This document shows, piece after piece, positions 8,270 to 17,340 of a DNA stretch of 64,000 nt. The translations under genes were made by a program, and so were the position numbers. Positions within the stretch are counted from its first letter, which is position 1; the number at the start of each line of letters is the position of its first letter. Under the pieces are notes generated by a model. It saw nothing but the letters and a program-made list of their open reading frames with translations. It was not told the DNA's origin and did not search any database. Origin of the DNA: CAZMXI01 sp964570205 (GTDB lineage: Bacteria; Planctomycetota; Phycisphaerae; Tepidisphaerales; Tepidisphaeraceae); assembly GCA_964570205.1 (NCBI GenBank), contig CAZMXI010000003.1, positions 1-64,000 on the forward strand, read 5' to 3'.

Positions 8270-9685
8270 ATGAGCGTGAGGGCGCTCATCCCGGTGTTGT
8301 TTTTCGGTTTCGCTGCTGTAGGGGCGGATGCCGCTGCGCCCGCCACACGCGCATTGCCACCCAACCAGGCCGACCAGGCCAAAGCCGAGAAGGTTATCAA
8401 AGAGGTCTACCGTCAGGAGTATGTCGGCACGTCAATACCACAACGGATTGTGCTGGCTCGGTCGCTGTTGGCCCAGGCGAAACAGACGCAGGATGACCCT
8501 GCCGCCCGGTTTGTACTGCTGCGCGAAGCCCGCGACATCGCCGCCCGCGCCGGCGACGCCCCCACGGCCCGTCAGGCGATCCAGATCATGGGGCGGGAAT
8601 ACGCCGTCGATTCCCTGGAGATGACTCTGGGTGCGATGATTGCGGCATCCCAGGCTGCTGGCGGTCCGGAGTCACATGTATCCATCGCGAGCATCTGCTT
8701 GGGGTGTATCGATGAGGCCATCTTGTCGGATGATTATGGGATGGGTGTGCGGTTGGCCGGCCTGGCTCAGTCATCGGCCGAGAAGGCGCGCGACATTTCG
8801 CTGGTCAACCGCACTCGCTCCCGGGCAAAGGATCTGGAACTGACGTTCGCGGCATTTCGGGGTGTGGAAAGGGCGCGGGAGATTCTGCAACACCGGCCGG
8901 ACGACCCCGAAGCCAACCTGGCGGTGGGGCGCTTCCTGTGCTTTGTGCGCAATGACTGGGATGCCGGCCTGCCACACTTGGCGAAGGGTTCGGACGCCAC
9001 GCTGCAGGCGATGTCCCGCCTTGAACCGGGCGCCAAGGAGCCGTTGATCCTGATGGACCTGGGCAGCCGATGGTGGGAGCTTTCGGCCAGCCAGACTGCG
9101 CTCGCCCAGCGACATCTCCGGCAGCGGGCGGCCCATTGCTATCGCGCGGCTTTACCGGGGCTTACCGGCCTGAATGCATCTCTGGCTCGGAAGCGACTGG
9201 AGGCGGTCGAGCAGGAGCGGCTGAAATCGATGGGGCTGGCGCCGGGCCTGGCCGGCGAGGTTTTCCGTGGGAAGGAATTCAATGAAGGAGTCGGCCGGCG
9301 GGTCGATGCCCAGATTGACTTTGACTGGGGCGAGGATGCTGCGGATGAGCGCTTAAAGAAGACCGAGCCGTTTTCCATCCGCTGGACCGGGCTGATCAAA
9401 GCTCCCAAGGCAGGCAAATACGAACTGGTGATCATCGCCAACGAGGGCGCGCGTATCCGGGTGGATGAGAAACTGGTGCTGTATGCCCCATCGCTGGTCC
9501 GCAATCGCAATGGGGTACGGGCGGAGGTATACCTGTCGGACGAGCCCAAGCCGATTCAGATTGAATACTGGGACACCAGCGGTGTTTCCCGATTGAAGCT
9601 GCTGTGGCGGGCGCCCGGCCAGCATGACGATGAGCCTGTTCCCGACAGCGCCTACTATCACGAGCAGGGGATGGCAGGGCCGTAA
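8270..9685 (+). CDS. Exported PA14-like domain protein
   Basis: A 471-residue protein with a signal peptide (MSVRALIPVLFFGFAAVGADA-AA). The N-terminal 300 residues are helical and TPR-like (repeated pairs of amphipathic helices with Ala and Leu). Residues 325-465 form a PA14-type beta-sandwich: RRVDAQIDFDWGE, FSIRWTGLIKAPKAGKYELVI, ARIRVDEKLVL and IQIEYWDTSGVSRLKLLW are the usual strands. PA14 domains often bind carbohydrate, so a role in polysaccharide recognition near the preceding glycosidase-esterase is plausible. A TATACT sequence ends only eight bases before the ATG and no Shine-Dalgarno is seen, which would fit a leaderless transcript. No catalytic residues are recognised. Confidence 0.75.
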   Translation: MSVRALIPVLFFGFAAVGADAAAPATRALPPNQADQAKAEKVIKEVYRQEYVGTSIPQRIVLARSLLAQAKQTQDDPAARFVLLREARDIAARAGDAPTARQAIQIMGREYAVDSLEMTLGAMIAASQAAGGPESHVSIASICLGCIDEAILSDDYGMGVRLAGLAQSSAEKARDISLVNRTRSRAKDLELTFAAFRGVERAREILQHRPDDPEANLAVGRFLCFVRNDWDAGLPHLAKGSDATLQAMSRLEPGAKEPLILMDLGSRWWELSASQTALAQRHLRQRAAHCYRAALPGLTGLNASLARKRLEAVEQERLKSMGLAPGLAGEVFRGKEFNEGVGRRVDAQIDFDWGEDAADERLKKTEPFSIRWTGLIKAPKAGKYELVIIANEGARIRVDEKLVLYAPSLVRNRNGVRAEVYLSDEPKPIQIEYWDTSGVSRLKLLWRAPGQHDDEPVPDSAYYHEQGMAGP

Positions 9686-9748
9686 CACCGCACTCAGTGA
9701 TTCCGGCCTATTTCAAAGTCCGTCGCCGCGTGTATAACAGCCGCCTCG

Positions 9749-10300
9749 ATGCCAAGCGTATATTTCACATTCTGCACGTTCGGACCGGAAGGGCCTTCGC
9801 GGCCGCCCCAATCATTGGTGGACGATCTGCAGAAGCGGGAAGAGGATGTGCTGGAGGTTACGGAAACGGTGGTCAAGGCGCTGGCCGAAGACCCTCCCGA
9901 GTCCCGGCTGGTGCTGTCGATTGACGATCCGAATCCGGTCACCGTGGAGTTTGTGTCCATCAGCGAGACGATCGGTGTGGCTGAACTCAGACATGCCGAC
10001 GCGGGGGCTGTGCTGGTGATGGCAGCCGGCTGGGGCGGCCACATCACCAATCCCGTCTTGCAGGAGCTGAGGCAGACCCTGGCGAAGTGGTACGCATCGG
10101 CGAACATGCAGGAGGCATTCCACTGGCTTGCGGTCAGCCCGCTGCCCTCGTCGGTGATGGTGTATCTGGGAACGGGCGCAGGGGACCAGGCCCTGGAGAG
10201 GGTGGCGATGTCGGTGGCCAGCGCCTTCTTCCGCGTGCGGCGGTTCCGGATGGATCCGGATCACTCGCTGGATCTGAAGCGGCCGGCTGGCGGAGAGTAG
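9749..10300 (+). CDS. Hypothetical protein
   Basis: A 183-residue cytoplasmic protein with no recognised family. It opens with PSVYFTFCTFGPEGPSRPPQSLVDDLQKREEDVLEVTETVVKALAED in which a strand and long helices alternate, then has two hydrophobic strands (AGAVLVMAAGWGGH and SSVMVYLGTG) followed by helices, compatible with a small alpha/beta fold. Third-position GC bias and a long uninterrupted frame support coding. It is oriented toward the CotH gene, whose end lies three bases away on the other strand. A TATAAC about 20 bases before the ATG could be a -10 element. Confidence 0.6.
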   Translation: MPSVYFTFCTFGPEGPSRPPQSLVDDLQKREEDVLEVTETVVKALAEDPPESRLVLSIDDPNPVTVEFVSISETIGVAELRHADAGAVLVMAAGWGGHITNPVLQELRQTLAKWYASANMQEAFHWLAVSPLPSSVMVYLGTGAGDQALERVAMSVASAFFRVRRFRMDPDHSLDLKRPAGGE

Positions 10301-10303
10301 GCG

Positions 10304-11569
10304 TCAGCGGCGCGGCCGGCTCGATTTCTCGACGGTCTGGTCCAGCCACTGGATGCGCTGGACGATCCACTGCTTCATCTGGGCGATGTCCTGGTCACAA
10401 CTCAGGCGGTCGCGGTAGGGGGGGCGATCGGTGGGCCATCGTTCGGCGTTGCGGGTTGCCGCCGGGCCGAGCACGCGGGCGTTGTCATCGATCATCCGGA
10501 TTATCGCGTCGGGCGAGAACTGCTTCTGGCGCAACTGCCGCCATCGCTCGACGAAGCGGTCGTGGTATCCCGGGGCGTGCATCAAGCGGTCCATGAGCGG
10601 GTTGGAGAGCCAGAAGGCCGGGCGCAGGGGGGATGAATCCCAGTTTCGCCCGAAGGTGCCGTCGTAGTCCCAGGGGACGAAGAACATCGGAGCGGGCTTG
10701 CCCGTCTCCGGCCGATGCCTTGCCAGGTAGAAATTCTTGGTGATGCCGTCGGCGTTGCCCGTGACGAGCACCAGGAGATGGAAGTCGATGACGTTGTCCA
10801 GGTCGAGATGGGAGGCGATGCCCTTCTGCGGGTCGTTGAATGTGGCGGCATCGCCGTGGATGACAGCGCGGAGGGTATCCATCGGCCCCCAGTATTCGCC
10901 CGCGGTCAGGGGATCGGGCTCTTCCTGCTCATATCCGCTGTGCCCGGCGTCGGCAAATCCGGCGTCATGATTGAACGCCTTGTAGAGGCAGGCATGCGCC
11001 GGGTCGTCCTTGGAGAAGGGCGCCAAACCAAGCACATCGCGGTCGATGCGCTGTTGGAGGAGGTAAACGCCGTTGTACTTGCCGTTCAGGTGTACCTCAA
11101 CGAACCGGCTGGCGGCGGCATGGCGTGGCCTGTCGGGTTCCGACAGCGATAGGAACAGGTCATAGGCCAACTTGTGCCGCATCAGTGACCGATCGATGTA
11201 CGCCGCATTGAGAATCCACTGGTTACGCTTGGGCAGGTCCAACAGTGCGACCGGCTGCTCGAATGCCACCAGGTAGGATTTTTTGGGGTAAGCTTGTGAG
11301 GTTGCCCCACGCACTCGAACCAGGCCCTGCCATGGTCCGGTTTGCCCCGATGGGCTGCCCGGCGGCAGGTCAACCGCCATCGTGCAGGGGACTTTCGGGT
11401 CGGCCGCGATGGGCTGGCTTGCATCGAGCCGGATGAGCGGCGGATGTAATGCCGGCCGGGTCGCCGGATCAGCGGCCCGCGCGACCGCCGCTCCCAGAAC
11501 CAGGGCCGCCATAAGCCAGAAGCGGCAACCTCTCCATACCCCGTTGTCGTGAACGTCGCTTGGGATCAT
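10304..11569 (-). CDS. CotH kinase family protein, exported
   Basis: A 421-residue protein with a signal peptide (RGCRFWLMAALVLGAAVARA-AD). The core has RGATSQAYPKKSYLVAFE, WILNAAYIDRSLMRHKLAYDLF, FVEVHLNGKYNGVYLLQQRID and, later, FVPWDYDGTFGRNWDSS, the standard motif order of the CotH family, atypical protein kinases first seen in spore coats and common in planctomycetes. The WDYDGTFG segment matches the family's metal-binding motif. Exported members may phosphorylate extracytoplasmic proteins or act on glycans; the substrate is unknown. The start is placed after the end of the upstream gene, 13 bases away in the same direction, so the two are likely co-transcribed; the Shine-Dalgarno is weak. 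Confidence 0.85.
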   Translation of the reverse strand: MIPSDVHDNGVWRGCRFWLMAALVLGAAVARAADPATRPALHPPLIRLDASQPIAADPKVPCTMAVDLPPGSPSGQTGPWQGLVRVRGATSQAYPKKSYLVAFEQPVALLDLPKRNQWILNAAYIDRSLMRHKLAYDLFLSLSEPDRPRHAAASRFVEVHLNGKYNGVYLLQQRIDRDVLGLAPFSKDDPAHACLYKAFNHDAGFADAGHSGYEQEEPDPLTAGEYWGPMDTLRAVIHGDAATFNDPQKGIASHLDLDNVIDFHLLVLVTGNADGITKNFYLARHRPETGKPAPMFFVPWDYDGTFGRNWDSSPLRPAFWLSNPLMDRLMHAPGYHDRFVERWRQLRQKQFSPDAIIRMIDDNARVLGPAATRNAERWPTDRPPYRDRLSCDQDIAQMKQWIVQRIQWLDQTVEKSSRPRR

Positions 11570-11582
11570 CGGATGTCGGTCT

Positions 11583-14405
11583 CTACGGCTTTGCCAGCAT
11601 CTCGGCCACTTTCTGCTTGAACTCCCGCAGGTTCCGTTCCTGTTCATCGCTGAAGTGCCCCTGCTTCTGGGCATACGTGTCCATCCAGACCACGAGCCGC
11701 TGCATCGCGTCAGCATCGAGCTTGACGCCGTAGTGACCTTTTTCGTCGGTGAGCAGTTTAAGGAGGGGGCTGGTGTGGGATGGCCCGGCATGGACAACGG
11801 ACTTGCCGGCGTAATAGGCGTTGCGCACGTGCTCGGCGAGGCTTGGCTTGCCGTACTTCAGCAGCGAGTCGTAGGCCTTCGCGGCCGTCAGATCATATCT
11901 GGCGGCCTTGGCGTCGGTGCTGCCGGGGCTGTGGCAGCTTACGCAGTGGCTCTCCATGACCGGCTGGACCAGCTTATCGAAGCGAAGGGGCCAGCTTCCC
12001 TCCGGACCGAGCTGGAGCTTCGACGGCTCGCGCATCAGGGCGACGGCCCTCGGGTTGGCGGCGGGCGCGGTACTGCGCCGCTCGTGGCACCCGATGCACG
12101 ACAATGTCTGCCCCGGCTGCACATAAGTCAGGCTGCGCATGGTCTGCACGGCGCGACCCTGTTCATCGATCGCCTGGAAGAAGACCGAGACGCCCGAGGG
12201 CACGCGGAAATGGGCTGAGCCGTCCGCCTCAACCGGGACTTCTCCCAGGACGCACTTGCCCGGATCATCGCGAGTTACGCCCAGCAGGGGCGAGTTCATG
12301 TTGGGCTGCACCTTGACCGGCATTCCGACGATTCGCAGTTTCCTGATGGACCCCGCCGGGACGCCGCCGAGCCCATCATAGACGTTTTGGAGGAAGAACC
12401 TGCCCTCCTGCGGGCCACCCCACGTCACGCTGCTGGCAATGTTCACCGGCGCGGGCCGGGGCTTGAGCGGCAGCGGGAACATGCTGGAAATGTCCGGGTC
12501 GCGGTGCAGCAGTTCCAGGTTGCCGTGAATGTCGTAGAGGTAAATCCCCATCGCGTTGTTGGGGAAGGTGTTGCCCTCGCGCGTCATGGGCTGGTTGCTC
12601 CAGGCGCATAGGTAATACTTCTCGGAAAGAGGATAGGGGCTGTTGAAGTAGGTGCTCGGCCAGCCCTCGCTCTCGGGGAAGCACACCTCGGTGCTGAGCC
12701 GCTTCAGGGGCGCATCGCCGTCGGCCACGCCGAGGCCGGGGTCCAGCAGGACAAGGCTGCCGGCCGTGATGGAATGGTGCCCGGACGCGGTGCAGAGGAG
12801 CTTGCGCGAGTTGGGGATGCTCCGGGCCTCGAAGATGCAGTGCGGGTTGCGCGTGAAGTTGCCGAAGACGGCCTGCGGGTTGGTGCCGTCGGGGTTGGTG
12901 CTCCAGAGCTTCATGTAGGGCATGTTGTCGCGGTCGACGTAATCCCAACGGGCATAGTAGATGCGGCCATCGGTCGCGACCGTCGGATCCCACTCGAAGC
13001 TCTCAAAGGCCGAGATCGCGCGCATGTCCCCGCCATCGCCGTCCATCACGTGCAGGGTATAGATCGACACCGGCCGATATGCATCACCGCCGCACCGCAC
13101 GAAGCTGTCCGGAAGCGTCTGCCGCATCGTCGCCAAGGCGCTTTGCCTGCCCGTCTGGAAGAACTGGCCCCGGCGGGTCGAGAGGAACACGATTTCGCCG
13201 CTCGGCAGATATCTCGGAAAGGTGTCATCGTAGCGACCCCGCGTGATCTGCCGCACGCCGGTCCCATCCACGTTCATCTCGAAGACGTGGTAGAAGCTGT
13301 CCTCCGGCTGCGATTCCTTGTCGAGCTTGTTGCGAATGGCCGTGCGCCCGGGGTGGTGGCGGCAGTAGGCGAACAGCACTGTCTTGCCGTCATAGGACAG
13401 ATCGGGCGACAGAAAGCTGCCTTCGGGGAATTGAGCGGTCAGGCACTTCAGGTTCGGCGAATCGCTCTTGAATTTCTCCAGCAGGTAAACGCCTCCGCCC
13501 GGCCGGGACCACCAACTGTAATACTGGTCGGACATGTGGCTGTAGACGCCGGGGGCGCGCTTGACGAAGAGAACGGAGTCGAAGTCAAGAACGGGATTGG
13601 CCATCGCCAGCTTGCGCACCGCCCGCCGTGCTGCCAGATAGAGAGATTCCTGGTCTTTGCCTGCCTTCAGATCCCGCTCAATCTCGTCCAGGATGCGGAT
13701 CGTCGGGGCGACATTGACTGTTGGCGGCAGATCCTGCGCGAGCTTGCGTCCCCGATCGATGGCTACGGCGACGGGATAGGCTGCCGCCGCGAGCTTGACC
13801 TTGCGGACGGACCACGGACTGACGCTGCTCTGGTCGGCCGGCTGACCGAGCGCCAGGTTAGTGCGGCCATCGGCGCTGTATACCTCGACCTCATCCAGAT
13901 TGAGATAGGTTTGCGCGGGTATCTGCACACGGACGAAGCGTGCATCGGCCCGGTTGAGAGCGATCACCAGGGGTTTCTTGTCGGTGAAGCCCTTGAAGGC
14001 GCTGCCATCGTGCCGGTAAGCGATGGTCCAGGTCCTGCCGTCGGCAGAAAGCAGCAATTGCAGTTTCGCCGTTCGATCGGGCGTTTCGCAACGGTTGTAG
14101 ATCTCAACGCGAGAGATCGTGGCGGGCTTGCCGAGGTCCACCTGCCACCATGAGGGGCTGGCATTCACATTGGTGTGAAAGCCCCATTTGCCGTCTTTCA
14201 CGCCATCGCAGCCGCCGAGGGCATCCTCGGATGTGGCGATGCCGGCGGCGGCCTGTACGCCTGTTCCGCGCACGGCCGCTTCGGCCAGCCAGTCCTGTTG
14301 GATGCCGGCCCCGGCCTCCGGCGGTCGTTCTGCGGGAGCCGCCCGGAGTTGCCGGCACCCGACGCCTATGATGATCGCCGCCAGGAGGATGCACCGCCGC
14401 TTCAT
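11583..14405 (-). CDS. Hydrazine-synthase-alpha-like dihaem c protein with discoidin domain
   Basis: A 940-residue exported protein (signal peptide MKRRCILLAAIIIGVGC, lipoprotein-like). Residues about 55-175 resemble an F5/8 type C (discoidin) domain (WWQVDLGKPATISRVEIYNRCE). The middle has propeller-like strands (GSFLSPDLSYDGKTVLFAY, FEMNVDGTGVRQITRGRYDDTFPRYLPSGEIVFLS) typical of the hydrazine synthase alpha middle-domain family and TolB-like propellers. Two c-type haem sites follow: C770-IG-CH and C821-VS-CH. Homologues are widespread in planctomycetes that are not anammox bacteria, so hydrazine synthesis is not implied; a periplasmic electron-transfer or oxidase role is likelier. It lies between the CotH kinase and another dihaem protein, all on one strand. 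Confidence 0.8.
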   Translation of the reverse strand: MKRRCILLAAIIIGVGCRQLRAAPAERPPEAGAGIQQDWLAEAAVRGTGVQAAAGIATSEDALGGCDGVKDGKWGFHTNVNASPSWWQVDLGKPATISRVEIYNRCETPDRTAKLQLLLSADGRTWTIAYRHDGSAFKGFTDKKPLVIALNRADARFVRVQIPAQTYLNLDEVEVYSADGRTNLALGQPADQSSVSPWSVRKVKLAAAAYPVAVAIDRGRKLAQDLPPTVNVAPTIRILDEIERDLKAGKDQESLYLAARRAVRKLAMANPVLDFDSVLFVKRAPGVYSHMSDQYYSWWSRPGGGVYLLEKFKSDSPNLKCLTAQFPEGSFLSPDLSYDGKTVLFAYCRHHPGRTAIRNKLDKESQPEDSFYHVFEMNVDGTGVRQITRGRYDDTFPRYLPSGEIVFLSTRRGQFFQTGRQSALATMRQTLPDSFVRCGGDAYRPVSIYTLHVMDGDGGDMRAISAFESFEWDPTVATDGRIYYARWDYVDRDNMPYMKLWSTNPDGTNPQAVFGNFTRNPHCIFEARSIPNSRKLLCTASGHHSITAGSLVLLDPGLGVADGDAPLKRLSTEVCFPESEGWPSTYFNSPYPLSEKYYLCAWSNQPMTREGNTFPNNAMGIYLYDIHGNLELLHRDPDISSMFPLPLKPRPAPVNIASSVTWGGPQEGRFFLQNVYDGLGGVPAGSIRKLRIVGMPVKVQPNMNSPLLGVTRDDPGKCVLGEVPVEADGSAHFRVPSGVSVFFQAIDEQGRAVQTMRSLTYVQPGQTLSCIGCHERRSTAPAANPRAVALMREPSKLQLGPEGSWPLRFDKLVQPVMESHCVSCHSPGSTDAKAARYDLTAAKAYDSLLKYGKPSLAEHVRNAYYAGKSVVHAGPSHTSPLLKLLTDEKGHYGVKLDADAMQRLVVWMDTYAQKQGHFSDEQERNLREFKQKVAEMLAKP

Positions 14406-14486
14406 TGAGCCTCCTTGTCCGGAGTTTGAAGTTCAGCTCGCGTTTCCATGGACTCGCGGACGCCTGAACTCCCGCGGAGCGACCGC

Positions 14487-16442
14487 CTACAGCGACAGCA
14501 GGTACTCAACCAGTTCGTCCAACTGCTCCCTGGTCAGATGGGATGTCTGGCCGTGCATGTCCTGGGCGTTGAGCTTGGTGAATATCTCGTGCAGCGTTGC
14601 CGCCTGGCCGTCATGCATATAGGGCGCGGTTCGCCAGAGTTCGATCAGCATGGGGGTGTCGAAAATGACGTGTTCCTTGTGGTCCAGCGGCCCCTGTGAG
14701 CCGACGTTGTGGCTGTGCAGGTTGGTGAACAGCGGCCCGCTATGGCATGCCGTGCAGTTGGTCTTGTCGCTCTCGAAGATTGCTTTGCCGCGTTTGGCCT
14801 TGTCCGACAGCTCGCCGTTCTTGAGCAGGTATGGGCTGCGCTCGTGCTTCAGCGACTGGATGTACAGTTTGGCGTTCCTCAGGTCCTGTTCCTGGGGCTG
14901 ATACATCATGAACTTGAAACCCGCCGCCGTCGCGAGTTCCATCCCTTCGCGAATGCCCAGCGCCATGCTCGGCGGCGTGCGGTGCGAATAGAGCAGGGGC
15001 TTGGCGTTCTTCGGGTTGCCGATGCCGTCGTTGGGCAGATCCCAGTCGAGCCCATCCGCCCGGGCGTGGTTGGGGTGGCAGGTGGCGCAACTCACCCAGT
15101 GCTGGAAGCTGTGGTTGGCGTCGTGAAACACCACCTCGCCTTCGCGGATCGGCGTCGCTGCCGGCTGGTTGCCCACGGCGATAGTCGATGTGACCTTGGC
15201 GCTGGCTGGATCCACCAGCAGCACGTTTCCCGAGAAATAAACGCCAACAGCCAGAGTCTTGCCGTCGGGCGATACATCCAGACCGCGCGGGCCCTTGCCC
15301 GGGAGCGGGGTTCGGGTGATGAAGCCGGCAATGTACAGCGCCGCCAGGTCGTTGACCAGGTCGGCCTTCTTGGCCGGGTCGGCCTTGATCTCTTGCCAGA
15401 TGCTCGGGGGCAGTTCCATCTTCCCGCCGCCATAAGGGTTTTTCGGTTGCGGCAATTCGCCGGCCAGCGCCTTGTGCAGCCCCGCGATGTCCACCGTCGC
15501 GAGCTGGTGAATGCCTGCGATCGTGACGAAGGCCGTCGCGCCATCCTTGGATAGCTTGATGCCCCACGGGTCGGCCGCGCCTTCCGCCAGATTGTCCATC
15601 AGCACTGATGCCTCGACCTTGCGGTTCTTCAGGTCGATCACGGTCAGAGCGTTGGTGTTCACCCAGCCGCGGTCGAGCTGCGTCGCAGGCAGCATGGTCC
15701 GTCCGACGGTGTGCACGGCATAGGCGTACTGGCCGTTGGGGGCGACCGCCACCTGGCGGATGCACGTGGCGTTCGGGGGCATGTTCACGTTGGCCGCCAC
15801 GGCCATTTTGTCCAGGTCAATGAGGCTCACCGCCGCCGTGACGAGCGGATCCGAGGCCGGCCCGCTCGGCAGCAGGTTGCTTACCACCGCCATCGACTCA
15901 TCGGGACTCAGCGCGATGCAGAACGGCTCGCGCAGAACGTTGATCCGGGCCTTCTCCTTGCCGGTGGCCAGGTCGATCGCCGAGATGAAGTTCAGACCGG
16001 TGCTGCTTGCCAGCAGAAGGCCTTTCCGCGGGGCGAGCGCCACCGCGTTCGGGTAGGGACCCACTTCGATCTCACGCAGCACCTTGCCGTCGGCCACGCC
16101 CACCTCGTCTATGGTGCCATTGTCATAATCGGCCACGTAGACCTTCGACGAGTCGGCCGACCACGCGATGGCCCCGGCCTGCCCGCCAATGGCGACCTCC
16201 CTGGCGACCTTGCCCGAGGCCGTGTCAATCAGCACCAACGCGCGCGCGGTGCGGTCCGATGCGGCTATCCACTTGCCATCCGGCGAATATGCCAAGTCAT
16301 AGGGCGAGCGATAGGTGGGCTCGGCAGCCGGCCGCGGCGCAGCACGTCGCTGGGCCGCCGCGCCAAGCAGCACGCCTGCCATCGCCGTCACCGCCAGGCA
16401 CAGACCGATCAAGTTCCGATGATTTCTGATCAAGTTACGCAT
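14487..16442 (-). CDS. YVTN beta-propeller / dihaem cytochrome c peroxidase-like protein
   Basis: A 651-residue exported protein (signal peptide near RNLIGLCLAVTAMAGVLLGAAA). Residues 35-430 form a seven-bladed propeller with repeats such as SPYDLAYSPDGKWIAASDRTARALVLIDTASGKV and PNAVALAPRKGLLLAS. The C-terminal third resembles MauG/bacterial cytochrome c peroxidases, with haem sites C452-AT-CH and C563-TA-CH, the second in KRGKAIFESDKTNCTACHSGPLFTNLHSHNVG. It may reduce peroxide or oxidise a substrate held by the propeller, in the periplasm. The start has AGGGA five bases upstream; an extended ORF upstream would overlap the divergent operon. Probably co-transcribed with the two downstream genes. 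Confidence 0.82.
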   Translation of the reverse strand: MRNLIRNHRNLIGLCLAVTAMAGVLLGAAAQRRAAPRPAAEPTYRSPYDLAYSPDGKWIAASDRTARALVLIDTASGKVAREVAIGGQAGAIAWSADSSKVYVADYDNGTIDEVGVADGKVLREIEVGPYPNAVALAPRKGLLLASSTGLNFISAIDLATGKEKARINVLREPFCIALSPDESMAVVSNLLPSGPASDPLVTAAVSLIDLDKMAVAANVNMPPNATCIRQVAVAPNGQYAYAVHTVGRTMLPATQLDRGWVNTNALTVIDLKNRKVEASVLMDNLAEGAADPWGIKLSKDGATAFVTIAGIHQLATVDIAGLHKALAGELPQPKNPYGGGKMELPPSIWQEIKADPAKKADLVNDLAALYIAGFITRTPLPGKGPRGLDVSPDGKTLAVGVYFSGNVLLVDPASAKVTSTIAVGNQPAATPIREGEVVFHDANHSFQHWVSCATCHPNHARADGLDWDLPNDGIGNPKNAKPLLYSHRTPPSMALGIREGMELATAAGFKFMMYQPQEQDLRNAKLYIQSLKHERSPYLLKNGELSDKAKRGKAIFESDKTNCTACHSGPLFTNLHSHNVGSQGPLDHKEHVIFDTPMLIELWRTAPYMHDGQAATLHEIFTKLNAQDMHGQTSHLTREQLDELVEYLLSL

Positions 16443-16611
16443 GTTTTCCCTGTCAACTGACCTCGCCGGGCATCGTCTACTACTACCCCGGCCGATGTGC
16501 CCTCGTTGCCCGCGCCAGCATACCGGCCGGCCGGACGAATCGCAAAGCACCCGGGCGCCCGCCGATTCGGCCATTTGCACCCTTTCCCATCCCGATTTAG
16601 AGTGGCCTTTC

Positions 16612-17340
16612 GTGCAATTTGTCATCGACGCCGACCATGAATCCCTCAGCCGCCGCGCTGCCGGCATCATTGCCGCCGCCATCCGCGCCAAGCCCGACAT
16701 GCTGCTCTGTGCCGCCACCGGCGCTACGCCCACGCTCGCGTACAGGCGGCTGGTGGAAATGGCCCGGGGAGAATCGCTGGTCCTTGCCTGCCTTCGCCTT
16801 CTGAAACTGGATGAATGGGGCGGCCTGGCAATGGATGACCCGGCCACGTGCGAGGCCTATCTCCAGCAGCATCTCGTCGGGCCTCTGGCCGTGCCGCCCG
16901 AGCGCTATGTGGCCTGGGACACGATGGCTGATTCGACGGCCGAGTGTCAGCGCATTGGCCGATATCTTGCCGAATACGGCCCAATCGACCTGGCTGTTCT
17001 TGGCCTCGGTGCCAACCTGCATCTGGGGTTCAACGAGCCCGGCGAGTCGCTGTATCCCGGCCCTCACATCGCGCAACTGAGCGAGTCTTCACTGGCCCAT
17101 CCGATGCTTTCCGTCGCCCGGCAGAGGCCGACCTGCGGGCTCACTCTTGGCATGGCCGACCTGCTGCGGTCCCGCGAGATACTGCTTCTGGTCAGCGGCC
17201 GGCACAAGGCCCCCCAGCTTGCGATGTTCGAGCGCCAGCGCATCAGCACGCATTGCCCTGCCTCGTTCCTGCACCTGCATCCCCGTGTGACGGTGCTTGC
17301 CGATGTTGAAGCCGCTTCCCTGCTGGAGATTCCGCAATGA
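16612..17340 (+). CDS. Glucosamine-6-phosphate deaminase / 6-phosphogluconolactonase family protein
   Basis: A 242-residue NagB-like protein. LLCAATGATPTLAYRRL is the phosphate-binding loop, LLKLDEWGGL matches the FxLDEY segment, and IDLAVLGLGANLHLGFNEPG corresponds to the GxGxNGHIGFNEP active-site loop. The usual NGH reads NLH here, so the catalytic His is kept but the Gly is replaced by Leu. Expected reaction: conversion of an amino-sugar phosphate to a ketose phosphate plus ammonia. GTG is chosen because conserved protein starts there (VQFVIDADHESLSRRAA); the upstream in-frame ATG at 16441 adds an unstructured Pro/Arg stretch overlapping the opposite gene start. First gene of a three-gene operon. 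Confidence 0.75.
   Translation: MQFVIDADHESLSRRAAGIIAAAIRAKPDMLLCAATGATPTLAYRRLVEMARGESLVLACLRLLKLDEWGGLAMDDPATCEAYLQQHLVGPLAVPPERYVAWDTMADSTAECQRIGRYLAEYGPIDLAVLGLGANLHLGFNEPGESLYPGPHIAQLSESSLAHPMLSVARQRPTCGLTLGMADLLRSREILLLVSGRHKAPQLAMFERQRISTHCPASFLHLHPRVTVLADVEAASLLEIPQ

Noticed and set aside
11583..14405. Reading the HZS-alpha-like gene as evidence of anammox
   Set aside because: HZS beta and gamma subunits and other anammox genes are absent, and such homologues occur in many non-anammox planctomycetes.
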